Made by a program: the position numbers and the translations under genes. This document shows, one piece after another, positions 19,465 to 29,245 of a stretch of 64,000 nucleotides of DNA; within the stretch, counting starts at the first letter, position 1, and each line of letters starts with the position of its first letter. Location: NCBI GenBank assembly GCA_963726755.1, contig CAVSDB010000002.1, positions 62,001 through 126,000 of the forward strand, read 5' to 3'. The DNA comes from DATKIY01 sp963726755 (GTDB lineage Bacteria; Actinomycetota; Actinomycetes; JAHEKZ01). Under the pieces are notes generated by a model, which was not told the origin of the DNA, ran no database searches, and saw only the letters and a list, made by a program, of their open reading frames with translations.

Positions 19465-20892
19465 CTACGAGTCGAATCCCAAGCCGAGCCGATCGAGGCT
19501 GCGCAACCACAAGTTGCGCTTGCCGCCGGTTTGATCGGCCTTGTCGAGTGACCAACGGGTGGCCTGAATGCCGGCATAGCGGAACGGTTCGGGTGGGAAG
19601 GGAATCGGCTTGCTCTGCACAAACTTCAACGCAGTGCGCTCGGTCTCCCGACCGTCCAGGAGGTCAAGCATCACCTGCGCGCCGAACCGGGTAGCGCCAA
19701 CGCCAAGACCGGTGTAACCCATCACATAGGCGACCTTGTTCTGGTACGCCTGCCCCCAGAACGCACAGAACCGCGTCGAGGTATCAATGGCGCCACCCCA
19801 GACATGGCTAAAGCGCAAGCCCTCAAGCTGGGGGAAGGTAGTGAAGAAGTGCCCCGCGAGTTTGCTATACGACTCAGGTCGGTGTTCGTGTCGACGATCC
19901 AGGCCATTGGCGTAGTTGTAGATCGCGTCGTAGCCGCCCCACAGGATTCGGTTGTCCTGAGTCAGCCGGTAGTAGTGGAACTGATTTCCCGCATCGCCAA
20001 TCCCCTGACGTCGCGGCCAACCAATGTCGGTGAGTTGTCCCCGCGACAGCGGCTCAGTCATCAGCACGTAGTCCCAAACTGGCACAACGTAAAGGCGAGC
20101 CCGCTTCACCAGGCTCGGGAAGATGTTGGTCGCAAGTGCCACCCGGGCGGCCTGCACGCTGCCGTACGCAGTTGTGGCGCGAATCTTGCTTGCATCCGAA
20201 TCCAAACCGGTCACTTTGGTGTGCTCGTAGATCCGAACTCCTAGCGACCGGGCAGCATCAGCGAGCCCCCACGCCAACTTGGCAGGGTTAACGATCGCAG
20301 TGCCCTCAGCTTCGTAAAGGCCGCCGAGGTAGGTGGGTGAGGCAACCTCTGCCTGAGTGCGTTGCTGATCCCAAAGTTCAACCTTCGCGCCGTACTCCTC
20401 GGCCAGAGTGCGGTACTGCGCTAACTCGTCGACCTGCCACGACTCGGTAGCGACGCTGAGGTCCCCACTGTGCTCCCAGTCGGCGTCGATCGAGTACCGC
20501 GCGAGCGTGTCCTCGATAGCGGCAAGGTTTTCATCCCCCATCCGAATGAGTTGACGCATCTCATCGGGAAATCGATCCACGCCGTTGGGTAACCCGTGCG
20601 TCAAGCTCGACGACACGAATCCGCCGTTACGTCCAGTTGCCGCCCACCCGATTCGCTCACCTTCAACCAGGACAACGTCGAGCGAAGGGTCAGCCTCTTT
20701 CGCAAGCAGGGCGGTCCACAGTCCCGTGAAGCCACCGCCGACAACGAGCAGGTCGCACGTGATCGGTTCAGTCAGCGACGCCGCTAACTCGGGCGCCGCA
20801 GGATCGTCGAGCCAGTACGGCTCGTGCTTCGCCTCGGCAAGGGACGCCAAGACTTGGCTGTCCGCAGTGGACGCATGGAAAGTACTAGTCAC
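19465..20892 (-). CDS. FAD-dependent amine oxidase, gamma-glutamylputrescine oxidase-like
   Basis: 475-residue DAO-family flavoprotein. The FAD fold is TCDLLVVGGGFTGLWTALLA, followed by GERIGWAATGRNGGFVSSSL, a segment typical of PuuB-like enzymes. The C-terminal GYTGLGVGATRFGAQVMLDL closes the FAD site. It likely oxidises an amino group of putrescine, gamma-glutamylputrescine or another amine to the aldehyde with release of hydrogen peroxide. It is the last gene after potD-potA-potB-potC on the same strand (35-base gap to potC), so substrate uptake and oxidation are probably co-expressed. No PuuA ligase is present, so unmodified polyamines are possible substrates. GTG 20892 has a GAGGTGAG ribosome site. 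Confidence 0.82.
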   Translation of the reverse strand: MTSTFHASTADSQVLASLAEAKHEPYWLDDPAAPELAASLTEPITCDLLVVGGGFTGLWTALLAKEADPSLDVVLVEGERIGWAATGRNGGFVSSSLTHGLPNGVDRFPDEMRQLIRMGDENLAAIEDTLARYSIDADWEHSGDLSVATESWQVDELAQYRTLAEEYGAKVELWDQQRTQAEVASPTYLGGLYEAEGTAIVNPAKLAWGLADAARSLGVRIYEHTKVTGLDSDASKIRATTAYGSVQAARVALATNIFPSLVKRARLYVVPVWDYVLMTEPLSRGQLTDIGWPRRQGIGDAGNQFHYYRLTQDNRILWGGYDAIYNYANGLDRRHEHRPESYSKLAGHFFTTFPQLEGLRFSHVWGGAIDTSTRFCAFWGQAYQNKVAYVMGYTGLGVGATRFGAQVMLDLLDGRETERTALKFVQSKPIPFPPEPFRYAGIQATRWSLDKADQTGGKRNLWLRSLDRLGLGFDS

Positions 20893-20927
20893 GGACTCTC
20901 ACCTCGGGACGAGTATGGCGGAGCGCG

Positions 20928-21809
20928 TTAACTCTTCTTCGACCTGGTCCGCGCTAACTCGGGGATGAGCACAATCACGAACGCAATGATGAACATTGCA
21001 GAACCGACCACGTTCGCTTCGGGTGGGATTCCCTTGCCAGCGGCTCCCCATACGTAGACCGGGAAGGTAACCGACTGTCCAGCGGTGAAGTGGGTGATGA
21101 CAAAGTCGTCGAACGACAGCGAGAACGCCAACAACGCACCGGCAACGATGCCCGGCAGCACCAACGGGAACGTGACCTTCCTGAAGGTCTGGAACTCGTT
21201 CGCGTACAGGTCAGAGGCGGCCTGTTCTAAGCGCGGGTCGAGACCGGCGATACGAGCCTTTACTGTCACGACGACGAAACTGATGCAGAACATGATGTGC
21301 GCGACCAAGATGGTCCACAAACCCAAGCTGCTCTGCAGGTTGACGTTGATGAACAGCGCCAACAACGAGGCACCCATCACCACTTCAGGCGTCGCCATCG
21401 GCATGAAGATCAGCAGGTTGGTCAGAGCACGACCGTTGAACCGGTGGCGCCCAATAGCGAACGCAATCAAGGTGCCAAGGATGGTTGCCACCACAGTGGC
21501 CATGGCACCGATCTTCAAACTCAGGATCAGCGAATCGTAAATCTCCGCGTTCTGAAGAACGCCCGGCCACGCCTGCGATGCTGAACTGATTCCAGGTGTA
21601 GTTGTATCGGCCCGCGGGGCTGTTGAACGAGAAGATGAAGACGATCAAAACGGGGAGGAACATGAAGATGAGCGCGCCAGCGGCGCAGAACTGAATGAAA
21701 TGGTTGCGGAACCATCGCCCGAACCGCGTCATGAGCGGCTCGGCTTGATTTCGGGCGGTAGTTCGCCGGCTACCCGAAGCATCGGACGATCGACATCGGT
21801 GATCGACAT
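20928..21809 (-). CDS. potC: Spermidine/putrescine ABC transporter permease PotC (frameshifted)
   Basis: Inner-membrane permease. Helices include CAAGALIFMFLPVLIVFIFS, MATVVATILGTLIAFAIGRH and IMFCISFVVVTVKARI. The EAA loop is EQAASDLYANEFQTFRKVTF with LPLVLPGIVAGALL-type continuation. The frame changes near 21560. The N-terminus is uncertain: ATG 21809 has a GAGGAG ribosome site and overlaps the potB stop, but its frame stops after 26 residues where ATG 21732 (MTRFGRWFRNHF) begins with an ATGA overlap. Either there is one more indel or a 26-residue leader. Context potD-potA-potB-potC is standard. Confidence 0.88.
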
Positions 21810-22794
21810 CAGACCAACTCCTCTGTTCCGGCTCTTCGCACATAGACCGCGACCATCGCAACGATGACCACCATCAAGATCACTGACAGTGCTGATGCAA
21901 GCGGATAGTTGTTAGTCACGTTGAACTGCGAGTCGATGCTGTTACCGATCAATGCGTCGCCCGGACCTCCGAGCAGTCTGGCGTTGACCGGGTCACCTGC
22001 GGCAGGGATGAACGTCAACAAGGTGCCGGCAACAACGCCTGGCAGCGAGAGCGGGAACGTCACCTTGCGAAATGCCGTCCACGCCGACGCGTACAGGTCC
22101 TGGCCAGCCTCGATCAACCGCACATCGATGCGCTCGAGACTGGCGAACAGCGGCAGCGTCATAAAGGGCAGGAAGTTGTAGGCAATGCCGACGATGACGG
22201 CGCCTGGTGTCTGCAGCACCTTTTCAGTTCCGGTGATCCCGGCCGGGAAGAAGTTGAACCAACTCAACCAAGTATGGCAGCCAGTCGGTATTGATGGCAT
22301 GAAGCAGATTCAACAGACCAATCTTCTCCATGAACTGCACCGGAAAGCCTTGGTCCGCGAAGATGGTGCTCCAAGCGTTGGTGCGCAGCAAGAAACTGGT
22401 GAAGAACGGTGCGATAACCAACACCAACAGAATGTTTCGCCAGCGCCCTGACTTGAACGCGATGGTGTAGGCCAAGGGGTACGCGATAACCAGACAGATC
22501 AGCGGTGGCGAATCAGCGCGTAGGCAAGGGACTTGATGTAGGTCCCGCCATAGTCACTGATGGCATTCCAGTAGTTGCTGACCTCGCCGGTGAACTTGAA
22601 TCCCTGCGTAGATGTCTCCGGACTGCAAAGAGGTCGAGACCATGACGAGGGTGGGGATGAGAAAGAACACCCCGAGCCACAACATGCCCAGGAGTCAGCA
22701 GCGCGTAGGGAGTCCACTTGCTCGAGCCGACCGCGCGCGCAGTGTCCTCGGCCGGCGCTTTACCTCCGGTTCCGACCGCAGGCGCGGCGCTCAT
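21809..22794 (-). CDS. potB: Spermidine/putrescine ABC transporter permease PotB (several frameshifts)
   Basis: Inner-membrane permease partner of PotC. Recognisable parts are FTGEVSNYWNAISDYGGTYI, YTIAFKSGRWRNILLVLVIA, PFFTSFLLRTNAWSTIF, PGAVIVGIAYNFLPFMTLPL and EAGQDLYASAWTAFRKVTFP (EAA loop), ending VAVYVRRAGTEELV. Breaks lie near 22690, 22600, 22490 and 22270. It starts at ATG 22794, overlapping the potA stop by ATGA, and its stop overlaps the potC start. The N-terminal about 25 residues are polar (GTGGKAPAEDTARAV) and cytosolic. Confidence 0.87.
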
Positions 22795-23976
22795 TCGTCG
22801 CCCTCGACCTTCTCAGCTCCAGCATCGGCGTCCTGCGCAGCGTCCAGAGCGAAGGTGTGCGCAGACTCCCAATGCAGGACTGCGGACTCACCGACTCTCA
22901 TCGGTCCGGTAGTGCTGAGGTTCTGAGCGAAGACCGAGACCTCTTGCCCCCACGGGAGCTCGACGAGGTACTGCGTCGAAACGCCCATGTAACTCGCATC
23001 AGTAACAACCCCGGTCAACGAGTTCTCGCCGTTGACGGACGTTCCCTCAGGACTGATTTTCACTTTCTCGGGTCGAACACCAACCCAGACATCGTCACTC
23101 TCCGAGTGGACGCGAGCCGTCGGCATAGCCATTCGGGCACCCTGCACGTCGAGCAGCGCATCTCCACCACTCTTGCCCGCCAACTTTCCCTTGAGAAGGT
23201 TCGACTGCCCCAAGAAGTTCGCAACAAAGGTGGTAACCGGGTTCTCGTACAGGTCGATAGGTGCACCGAGTTGCTCAACGTGGCCAGCGTTCATCACCGC
23301 GATGGTGTCGGCCATCGTCATGGCTTCTTCTTGGTCATGTGTCACGTGGACGAACGTGATGCCGACTTCAGTCTGAATTCGCTTGAGCTCAATCTGCATT
23401 TGTCGTCGCAACTTGAGGTCAAGTGCACCGAGCGGTTCGTCCAGCAGCAGGACCTCAGGATGGTTAATCAGCGCGCGAGCTACCGCAACCCGCTGCTGCT
23501 GCCCACCAGACAACTGCGTCGGCTTGCGGCGCGCGAAGGAGGACAACTCCACCAGTTCGAGAATCCGCTCGACCTCTGGACGAACATCTTTGATTCCCTT
23601 GCGCCGGAGCCCAAATGCCACGTTCTCGAAGATGTCGAGATGCGGGAAGAGTGCGTACGACTGAAAGACGGTGTTGACCGGGCGACGGTACGGCTTGTTG
23701 TACGTCACATCTTCTTGGCCAATGACGATACGACCACTGGTGGGCTCTTCGAGCCCGGCCACCATTCGCAGCGTCGTTGTCTTCCCGCACCCAGAGGGTC
23801 CGAGCAGACGCGAAGAACGACCCAGCCGGGATGGTCAACGTCAGATCATCGACAGCCACGAAGTCGCCGAACCGCTTGGTGCAGTCGACGATGTGAAGAT
23901 CGGCTCCCCCCGTCGTCGCACTTGCGGTCGGCTCAGCGCCATCGCCGACTGTTGCTTCAGTTCGTTGCTCAGTCAT
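22791..23976 (-). CDS. potA: Spermidine/putrescine ABC transporter ATPase PotA (frameshifted)
   Basis: ATP-binding subunit. LHIVDCTKRFGDFVAVDDLT opens the nucleotide-binding domain. The Walker A loop falls exactly on a frameshift near 23805 (the expected GPSGCGKTTTLRM reads across two frames). Then VNTVFQSYALFPHLDIFENV (Q-loop), QLSGGQQQRVAVARALINHP (signature), LLLDEPLGALDLKLR (Walker B) and VTHDQEEAMTMADTIAV (switch His). The C-terminal TOBE domain (about 240-390) has VWVGVRPEKVKISPEG. The 12-bp palindrome at 23987 overlaps its ribosome site. Confidence 0.93.
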
Positions 23977-23986
23977 CGTTTCTGAC

Positions 23987-23998
23987 TCTCTTAAGAGA
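23987..23998. promoter_or_regulatory. Perfect 12-bp palindrome TCTCTTAAGAGA between potD and potA
   Basis: Self-complementary site in the 35-base potD-potA gap. On the mRNA strand its right half (AAGAGAG) doubles as the only candidate ribosome site for potA, so a regulator or a small hairpin here could modulate potA relative to potD. Could also be chance. Confidence 0.35.
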
Positions 23999-24011
23999 TG
24001 GACGGAGGCGA

Positions 24012-25222
24012 TCAGGTGAAGAGCGTTTGGAACTGCGCGGTGTACTTCGTGTCTTCTGCAGGGCTCAACCCACGGAAGATCGACAGTTTGGCAAGGTCTG
24101 CCTCTGAAGGGAAGATCAGCGGGTTATTAGCGAGGTCCGGATCGGTTTTCGCGTAGTTCTTCTTTTGCCCCCACGACAGGCGAGATGTAGTTCACCCAGG
24201 CCTCTACCTCGGCGGCGACAACCGGGTCGTAGTAGTAGTTCATCCAGAGTTCGGCGTTCTTCTTGTGCAGGGCGCCAGCGGGGATCAGCATGTTGTCCGA
24301 CCAGAGCATGGCGCCGCCGTCTGGAATCACGAACTTAATATTCGGGTTGTCAAACTGCAGTTGGACGACGTCACCTGACCAGGCCATGCAGGCTTTGAGG
24401 TCTCCCTTGGACAGCGGCTGCGCGTAGTCGTTGCCCGTGAACTGGCGGATTTGTTGATTGTCGGTAGCTGTCTGAATCGCCTCGAAGGCCTGATCCCACG
24501 CGGCCTGGTCAAAGTCCGTGGGGCTGTTCCCCTGGTCGAGCATGATCAGGCCCATGGTGTCGCGCATCTCGGTCAACACTGTGATCGAGCCAGCCAGGTT
24601 TGGGTCAGTCAGCAACTGGTTGACCGAAGTGACTGGGTCGACTTGCGACGAGTCGTAGGCGATGCCGGTCAAACCTGACTGCCAGGGGAGCGAGTAGTCG
24701 CGGTTGGGATCCCACGACGGACTGGCCAGCGCAGGCGACAGATTCTTGGCATTCGGGATGTTCGACTTGTCGATCTTTTCGAGGTAATTCAGGTTGATCA
24801 ACTTCGACGCCATCCAGTCGGTCAGCGCGAAGGAGTCGTAGGGCGTCGACTTTCCGTCGGCCAGGAGCGGTCGGATAGTTGCGAAGAAGGACTCGTTGTC
24901 GTTGACGTTTTCGGTGTAGTTGACGGTGATTCCCGTCTTCTGCTCGAACGCGTCGATCGTCGGACGAGTGACCTCGCCATTGACCTTCTTCTGGTCGATG
25001 TACAAGCGGCCAGTTGGTGAAGTTGAGCACCTTGTCGACGTCAGACTGATCGGCGACTTCAGTGGCGCTGGTGCCAGCCTGTCCGCTGCTGCCGCAGCCA
25101 GCCAGGAGCCCGCCACCGGCAATCGCGGCACCGCCAACCCCGACACCGCGAAGGAAGTTTCGACGAGAAACGCCGGTGTTACGGCCTGGGATGATGAGAG
25201 GTCGGCTGTTGTTAGTGCTCAT
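24012..25222 (-). CDS. potD: Polyamine-binding lipoprotein PotD (Tat signal; frameshifted at both ends)
   Basis: Extracytoplasmic solute-binding protein for spermidine/putrescine. The N-terminus has a twin-arginine signal (VSRRNFLRGVGVGGAAIAGG) followed by a lipobox LLAGCG, so it is a Tat-exported lipoprotein. The mature part has VLNFTNWPL, YIDQKKVNGEVTRPTIDAFE, YDSFALTDWMASKLI, WQSGLTGIAYDSSQV and FVIPDGGAMLWSDNMLIPAG. Breaks lie near 25010 and 24165; the true C-terminus continues NYAKTDPDLANNPLIFPSEA to QFQTLFT. It is the first transporter gene, 54 bases after the PatD-like gene, and probably in one operon. Confidence 0.93.
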
Positions 25223-25276
25223 TGCGTGTCGTTCCTCCGCGTTGTTGACCCGAACCCGGTGCCTTCGACCAGGTAT

Positions 25277-26764
25277 TCATCGCCCACCGAAGATGGTTCG
25301 ATGCCAATCCTTCCGCACGCCCGCCGTGCGGTCGTACATCACATGCTTGACATTGGTGTACTCGTCGAACGAGTACTGACTCATGTCCTTACCGAATCCA
25401 GACTGCTTGTAACCCCCATGCGGCATCTCAGAAATGATCGGAATGTGATCGTTCACCCAGACGCATCCTGACCGAATCTCACGAGTAGCGCGCAAGCCTC
25501 GGAAGATATCCCGCGTCCAGCAAGAGGCTGCCAGCCCGAATGGCGTGTCGTTGGCAAGTCGCAGACCGTCGTCGTCACTGTCGAACGGCAGCACAACAAG
25601 CACCGGACCAAACAACTCTTCCTGGACGATTTCGGCATCTTGCGCAACGTCGACAACGAGCGTCGGTTCGTAGTAGGAACCTGAACTCAGTTCGCCATTC
25701 GGAATTGATCCACCGCGCACGACCTTTGCGCCATATCCGCGGGCACGTTCGACATAGCCCGCAACTCGCTCTTGCTGTTTGCGAGAGATGAGCGGTCCCT
25801 GGTCGGTCCTCGGGTCGTTGGTCGGTCCGAGGACGACGGTATTCATGACGTCAGCCACACCCTGGACGAAGGCGTCATACAGAGGTCGCTGGACGTAGGC
25901 CCTGGTTGCAGCTGTGCAGTCCTGACCGGTGTTGATCAGCGATCCGGCCACGGCCCCCTGTATGGCGGCGTCCAGATCGGCGTCGTCGAATACGACGAAC
26001 GGTGCCTTGCCGCCAAGTTCGAGGTGAACGCGCTTAACCGTTCGTGATGCGGTCTGCATCACACGCTGGCCGATGGGAGTCGAGCCGGTGAACGAGACCA
26101 TCGAAACGTCAGGGTGGTCCATGAGGTGTTCACCAGCCACCGAGCCTCTTCCGGTGATGACGTTGACGACTCCGGCGGGAATTCCGGCATCGTGTGCCGC
26201 TTCGGCGAACATCACCGACGTCAGCGGAGTCAACTCAGCTGGCTTAAGCACGATGGTGTTCCCGGCGGCGATGGCTGGCAGTACCTTCCATCCAGCCATC
26301 TGCAGCGGGTAGTTCCAGGGGGCGATTGAACCGACCACTCCAACTGCCTCGCGCCGAACCATCGACGTGTGATCGGCACTGTACTCGCCAGCCGCCTTGC
26401 CCTCGAGGTTTCGAGCGGCACCGGCGAAGAAGGCCGCGTTGTCGATGGTTCCAGGAACGTCGAACTCGGTAGCCAACCGGATCGGCTTACCCGCTTGCCG
26501 GCTCTCGACCTGCGCGAAATCTGCTGCCCGCTCCTCGAGGATCCCGGCAAACCGGGTCATGGCCACAGAACGTTCGCCGGGAGTCGCTTCCGACCACTCA
26601 GGGAAGGCCAACTTTGCTGCCGCCACTGCAGCGTCGACTTCAGCCGGACCTGCGAGATTGACGGTGGTAACAACCTCGCCGTTGCTGGGGTCGATGACGT
26701 CGTGCGTCTGATCGGTCGACCCGTCCACGCGGCGACCACCAATGAAGTGGCTGCCAGCGCCCAT
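25277..26764 (-). CDS. Gamma-aminobutyraldehyde dehydrogenase-like enzyme (PatD type), copy 1
   Basis: Aldehyde dehydrogenase of the PuuC/PatD/betaine-aldehyde group, about 495 residues and intact. Motifs are ARNLEGKAAGEYSADHTSMV, VVGSIAPWNYPLQMAGWKVL, IVLKPAELTPLTSVMFAEAA, SFTGSTPIGQRVM, HLELGGKAPFVVF (general-base Glu), NTGQDCTAATRAYVQRPLYD (catalytic Cys) and EELFGPVLVVLPF. It likely oxidises 4-aminobutyraldehyde from putrescine to GABA. ATG 26764 is chosen over the longer reading because GAGGAGGTG precedes it. Genes potD-A-B-C and the amine oxidase follow on the same strand, so this looks like the head of the polyamine operon. Confidence 0.88.
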   Translation of the reverse strand: MGAGSHFIGGRRVDGSTDQTHDVIDPSNGEVVTTVNLAGPAEVDAAVAAAKLAFPEWSEATPGERSVAMTRFAGILEERAADFAQVESRQAGKPIRLATEFDVPGTIDNAAFFAGAARNLEGKAAGEYSADHTSMVRREAVGVVGSIAPWNYPLQMAGWKVLPAIAAGNTIVLKPAELTPLTSVMFAEAAHDAGIPAGVVNVITGRGSVAGEHLMDHPDVSMVSFTGSTPIGQRVMQTASRTVKRVHLELGGKAPFVVFDDADLDAAIQGAVAGSLINTGQDCTAATRAYVQRPLYDAFVQGVADVMNTVVLGPTNDPRTDQGPLISRKQQERVAGYVERARGYGAKVVRGGSIPNGELSSGSYYEPTLVVDVAQDAEIVQEELFGPVLVVLPFDSDDDGLRLANDTPFGLAASCWTRDIFRGLRATREIRSGCVWVNDHIPIISEMPHGGYKQSGFGKDMSQYSFDEYTNVKHVMYDRTAGVRKDWHRTIFGGR

Positions 26765-27002
26765 CGACACCTCCTCGGCTGCCGCCGATTGGCCGCCTGC
26801 CTGCTTGGTTGTGTGGTCCTCGTGGAGCGTCACGCTACCCCCCGGACCATCGACCCGATACCGAGATGTCGAATTCGTGAGGCAACAGCAACCAACGAGC
26901 GCTCCGGCGGCCGATCCTGACAGACAGTGGACGTCATCACAAGGGAATCCGAAGGTTCACCACGCCCGATACCACGAAATCAGGAGGGTCGGCACACCGA
27001 AA

Positions 27003-27058
27003 GCGCGGCATGGGGCGGTTTCCGTAACTCTCTTCTAGGAAGCCGCCCCATGGCGCGC
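27003..27058 (+). repeat. Hairpin element copy 2 (loop GTAACTCTCTTCTA)
   Basis: A 21-bp stem, 27003-27023 with 27038-27058, with one G-G mismatch and one T-G wobble, around a 14-nt loop (27024-27037). The loop matches the other copies except for one inserted C. The stem sequence (GCGCGGCATGGGGCGG) is unrelated to the other stems except for the inner TTCC/GGAA. Confidence 0.85.
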
Positions 27059-27082
27059 GAAACTCGCGTGAGGAACGCGGCA

Positions 27083-27158
27083 TCGCAGGCGCGCAGACAG
27101 AGGGGGCGGGGGACGTTTCCGTAACTCTCTTTAGGAAACCGTTCCCCGTCGCCTGCGA
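27083..27158 (+). repeat. Hairpin element copy 3 (loop GTAACTCTCTTTA)
   Basis: The inner stem 27107-27120 with 27134-27148 (one bulged C, one G-T wobble) carries the loop at 27121-27133. An outer 9-bp perfect stem, TCGCAGGCG (27083-27091) with 27150-27158, is separated from the inner one by 15 unpaired bases on the left side. It starts 13 bases past the stop of the PatD copy 2 gene and lies antisense to it. Same orientation as copy 2, 24 bases apart. Confidence 0.8.
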
Positions 27159-27171
27159 CCAAGCCGCTTAA

Positions 27172-28610
27172 CTACTCGATGTTGGCCATCACGTGCTTGA
27201 TGCGCGTGTAGTCGTCGAACCCGTACATCGATAGGTCCTTGCCGTACCCGGAGTGCTTGAAGCCACCGTGCGGCATTTCGGCGACGAGCGGAATGTGGGT
27301 GTTGATCCACACGCAGCCAAAGTCGAGCGCCTTCGCCATGCGCATCGCGCGACCGAAGTCCTTCGTCCAAACACTGGACGCAAGACCGTAGTCCACGCCG
27401 TTGGCGTACCGAATCGCTTCGGTTTCGTCGGTGAACTTCTGCACCGTGATGACCGGTCCGAAGATCTCGGACTGAATCATCTCGTCGTCCTGCTTGAGGT
27501 CAGCGACAACGCTGGCCTTGACGTAGTAACCATGGTCGCCGATCTTCTCGCCACCGGCGGTGACGCGCGCGTGGTCTGGCATCCGGTCGAAGAAGCCGAG
27601 GACGCGTTCGTACTGGTTGATGTTGTTGACCGGCGGCAGCAACGCGTCCTCGTCGCCTGGACCGTTCTCGTACGTCGACGCGACAGCCAACGCCTGCTCG
27701 GTCAGGGCGGCGACGAAGTCGTCGTAGACGCCGGGTGCTGCGATGACACGCGTAGCAGCCGTGCAGTCCTGACCAGCGTTGAAGTAACCAGCGATGGCGA
27801 TGGCTTCTGCGGCTGCCGCGATGTCAGCGTCGTCGAACACGATGACCGGTGCCTTGCCGCCCAGTTCCAGGTGGAGCCGCTTGAGGTCCTTGCTCGCGGC
27901 CTCGGCGATCTGCATCCCGGCACGCGTCGAGCCGGTAATGGAGATCAGTCGCGGCGTTGGGTGATCGACGAGCGCGCGTCCGGTGTCGCGGTCGCCGGTC
28001 ACCACGTTGAAGACGCCGGGGGCAGGTGCTCGGCTGCAAGTTCAGCCATGCGTACCGCAGTTGCTGGTGTGGTGTCTGAAGGCTTCAGGACTGTGGTGCA
28101 ACCCGCTGCGATCGCCGGAGCGAACTTCCAGACCGCCATCATCATCGGGTAGTTCCACGGAGAGACCTGCCCGACGACACCGATCGGCTCGCGACGAATC
28201 ATCGAGGTGTGACCGGCCATGTACTCGCCTGCGGCGCGGCCTTCGAGTTGTCGCGCGGCGCCGGCGAAGAAGCGAATCTGGTCGACCATCGGCGGAATCT
28301 CTTCGCTCATGGTCAGCGCAATCGGCTTACCGGTGTTCTCGCTCTCAAGCGCAACGAGTTCTTCGGCGTGCTCTTCGATCGAGTCGGCGAGTTTGAGCAA
28401 CGCGAGGGATCGCTCCGACGGCGTGGAGTTCCGCCACGTCTCAAAGGCACCGGACGCTGCCTTGAAGGCACGGTCAATGTCTTCGGCCGTGCTGTTGGCC
28501 GCCTGCGCGTAAACCTCGCCGGTGGTGGGGTTGACCAGATCCATCATCTGGCCATCGACGGAGTCCGTGGACTCGCCGTTAATGAAGTTACGGAACACGC
28601 GGTCGCTCAC
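27172..28610 (-). CDS. Gamma-aminobutyraldehyde dehydrogenase-like enzyme (PatD type), copy 2 (one frameshift)
   Basis: Second PatD/PuuC-type aldehyde dehydrogenase, clearly diverged from copy 1. Motifs are NFINGESTDSVDGQMMDLVN, ARQLEGRAAGEYMAGHTSMI, VVGQVSPWNYPMMMAVWKFA, SITGSTRAGMQIAEAA, HLELGGKAPVIVFDDADIAA, NAGQDCTAATRVIAAP (catalytic Cys) and SEIFGPVITVQKF. One frameshift near 28005 breaks the loop before VVTGDRDTGRAL. GTG 28610 with AGGAGAACCC upstream is the start. It is divergent from the Lrp and aminotransferase genes, so the Lrp-type regulator may control both sides. Confidence 0.88.
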
Positions 28611-28700
28611 GGGTTCTCCTTGAGTACGGGGGACAGACTGTCTCGTCAGCGTAGACCTCAACTGCCGGAAACGACAGGGGGATCGTCAATCGGGCACTAA

Positions 28701-28732
28701 ATTCGTCGCCAAACGTTGATTTGGCCACGAAA
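28701..28732. promoter_or_regulatory. 13-bp inverted repeat in the lrp / PatD-2 divergent promoter
   Basis: ATTCGTCGCCAAA (28701-28713) pairs with TTTGGCCACGAAT (28720-28732) at 12 of 13 positions across a 6-bp spacer. It lies about 40 bases upstream of the lrp start, where an autoregulatory Lrp/AsnC site would be expected. Confidence 0.5.
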
Positions 28733-28771
28733 TCACTTGCTAACTGGACATTCAGCCGACAGGATGCGTCC

Positions 28772-29245
28772 ATGGCGACCCGCGACCGGAGCAACGGGAT
28801 GGTGCTCGACGAAGTGTCGAAGAGCATCATCGAACAGCTCCAGGAGGACGGTCGCCGACCATATGCCGCGATTGGCAAGGCCGTCGGGCTCTCAGAAGCT
28901 GCCGTGCGACAACGCGTGCAGCGACTGCTCGAGTCCGGTGTCATGCAAATCGTGGCGGTCACCGATCCCCTGTCCGTCGGCTTCCCGCGCGCCGCGATGA
29001 TCGGCATTCGGGTTGAGGGCGACATGGAAGAAGTGGCTGAGCAGCTAGAAGCGATGACTGAAGTTGACTACGTCGTCATCACGGCAGGTGCCTTCGACAT
29101 CCTCGTCGAAGTTGTCTGCGAGGACGACGACCATCTGCTCGACGTCATAAACAAACAGATCCGGGCGATCCCCGGTGTCCGCCATACCGAGAGCTTCGTC
29201 TACCTCAAGCTCCGTAAACAGATCTACTCATGGGGAACTCGATGA
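28772..29245 (+). CDS. Lrp/AsnC-family transcriptional regulator
   Basis: About 157 residues. The N-terminal helix-turn-helix is DEVSKSIIEQLQEDGRRPYA then IGKAVGLSEAAVRQRVQRLL. The C-terminal RAM domain is RAAMIGIRVEGDMEEVAEQL, VDYVVITAGAFDILVEVVCE and IPGVRHTESFVYLKLRKQ. It likely senses an amino acid or amine and controls the overlapping aminotransferase gene (ATGA overlap) and the divergent PatD copy 2. ATG 28772 has AGGATG upstream and is preferred to ATG 28721. Confidence 0.92.
   Translation: MATRDRSNGMVLDEVSKSIIEQLQEDGRRPYAAIGKAVGLSEAAVRQRVQRLLESGVMQIVAVTDPLSVGFPRAAMIGIRVEGDMEEVAEQLEAMTEVDYVVITAGAFDILVEVVCEDDDHLLDVINKQIRAIPGVRHTESFVYLKLRKQIYSWGTR

Larger units (their letters stand above)
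26765..27171. other. 407-bp intergenic region between the two PatD-like genes
   Basis: Holds hairpin elements 2 and 3 (27003-27158) and, next to 26764, the presumed promoter of the polyamine operon. I see no gene in 26765-27002 and no clear -10/-35 pair. Confidence 0.6.

Noticed and set aside
19448..19474. GGGTAACTCTTCTACGAG resembles the conserved hairpin loop.
   Set aside because: No complementary arms flank it, and it overlaps the coding end of the oxidase gene.
21732..21809. Independent 26-residue leader peptide before potC.
   Set aside because: Its ribosome site is good, but the many indels in this region make a frameshifted potC N-terminus more likely.
23981..23998. CTCTCTTAAGAGA as a sixth copy of the hairpin element.
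   Set aside because: It is a short self-palindrome without the GTAAC part of the loop or long arms; kept only as a separate palindrome.
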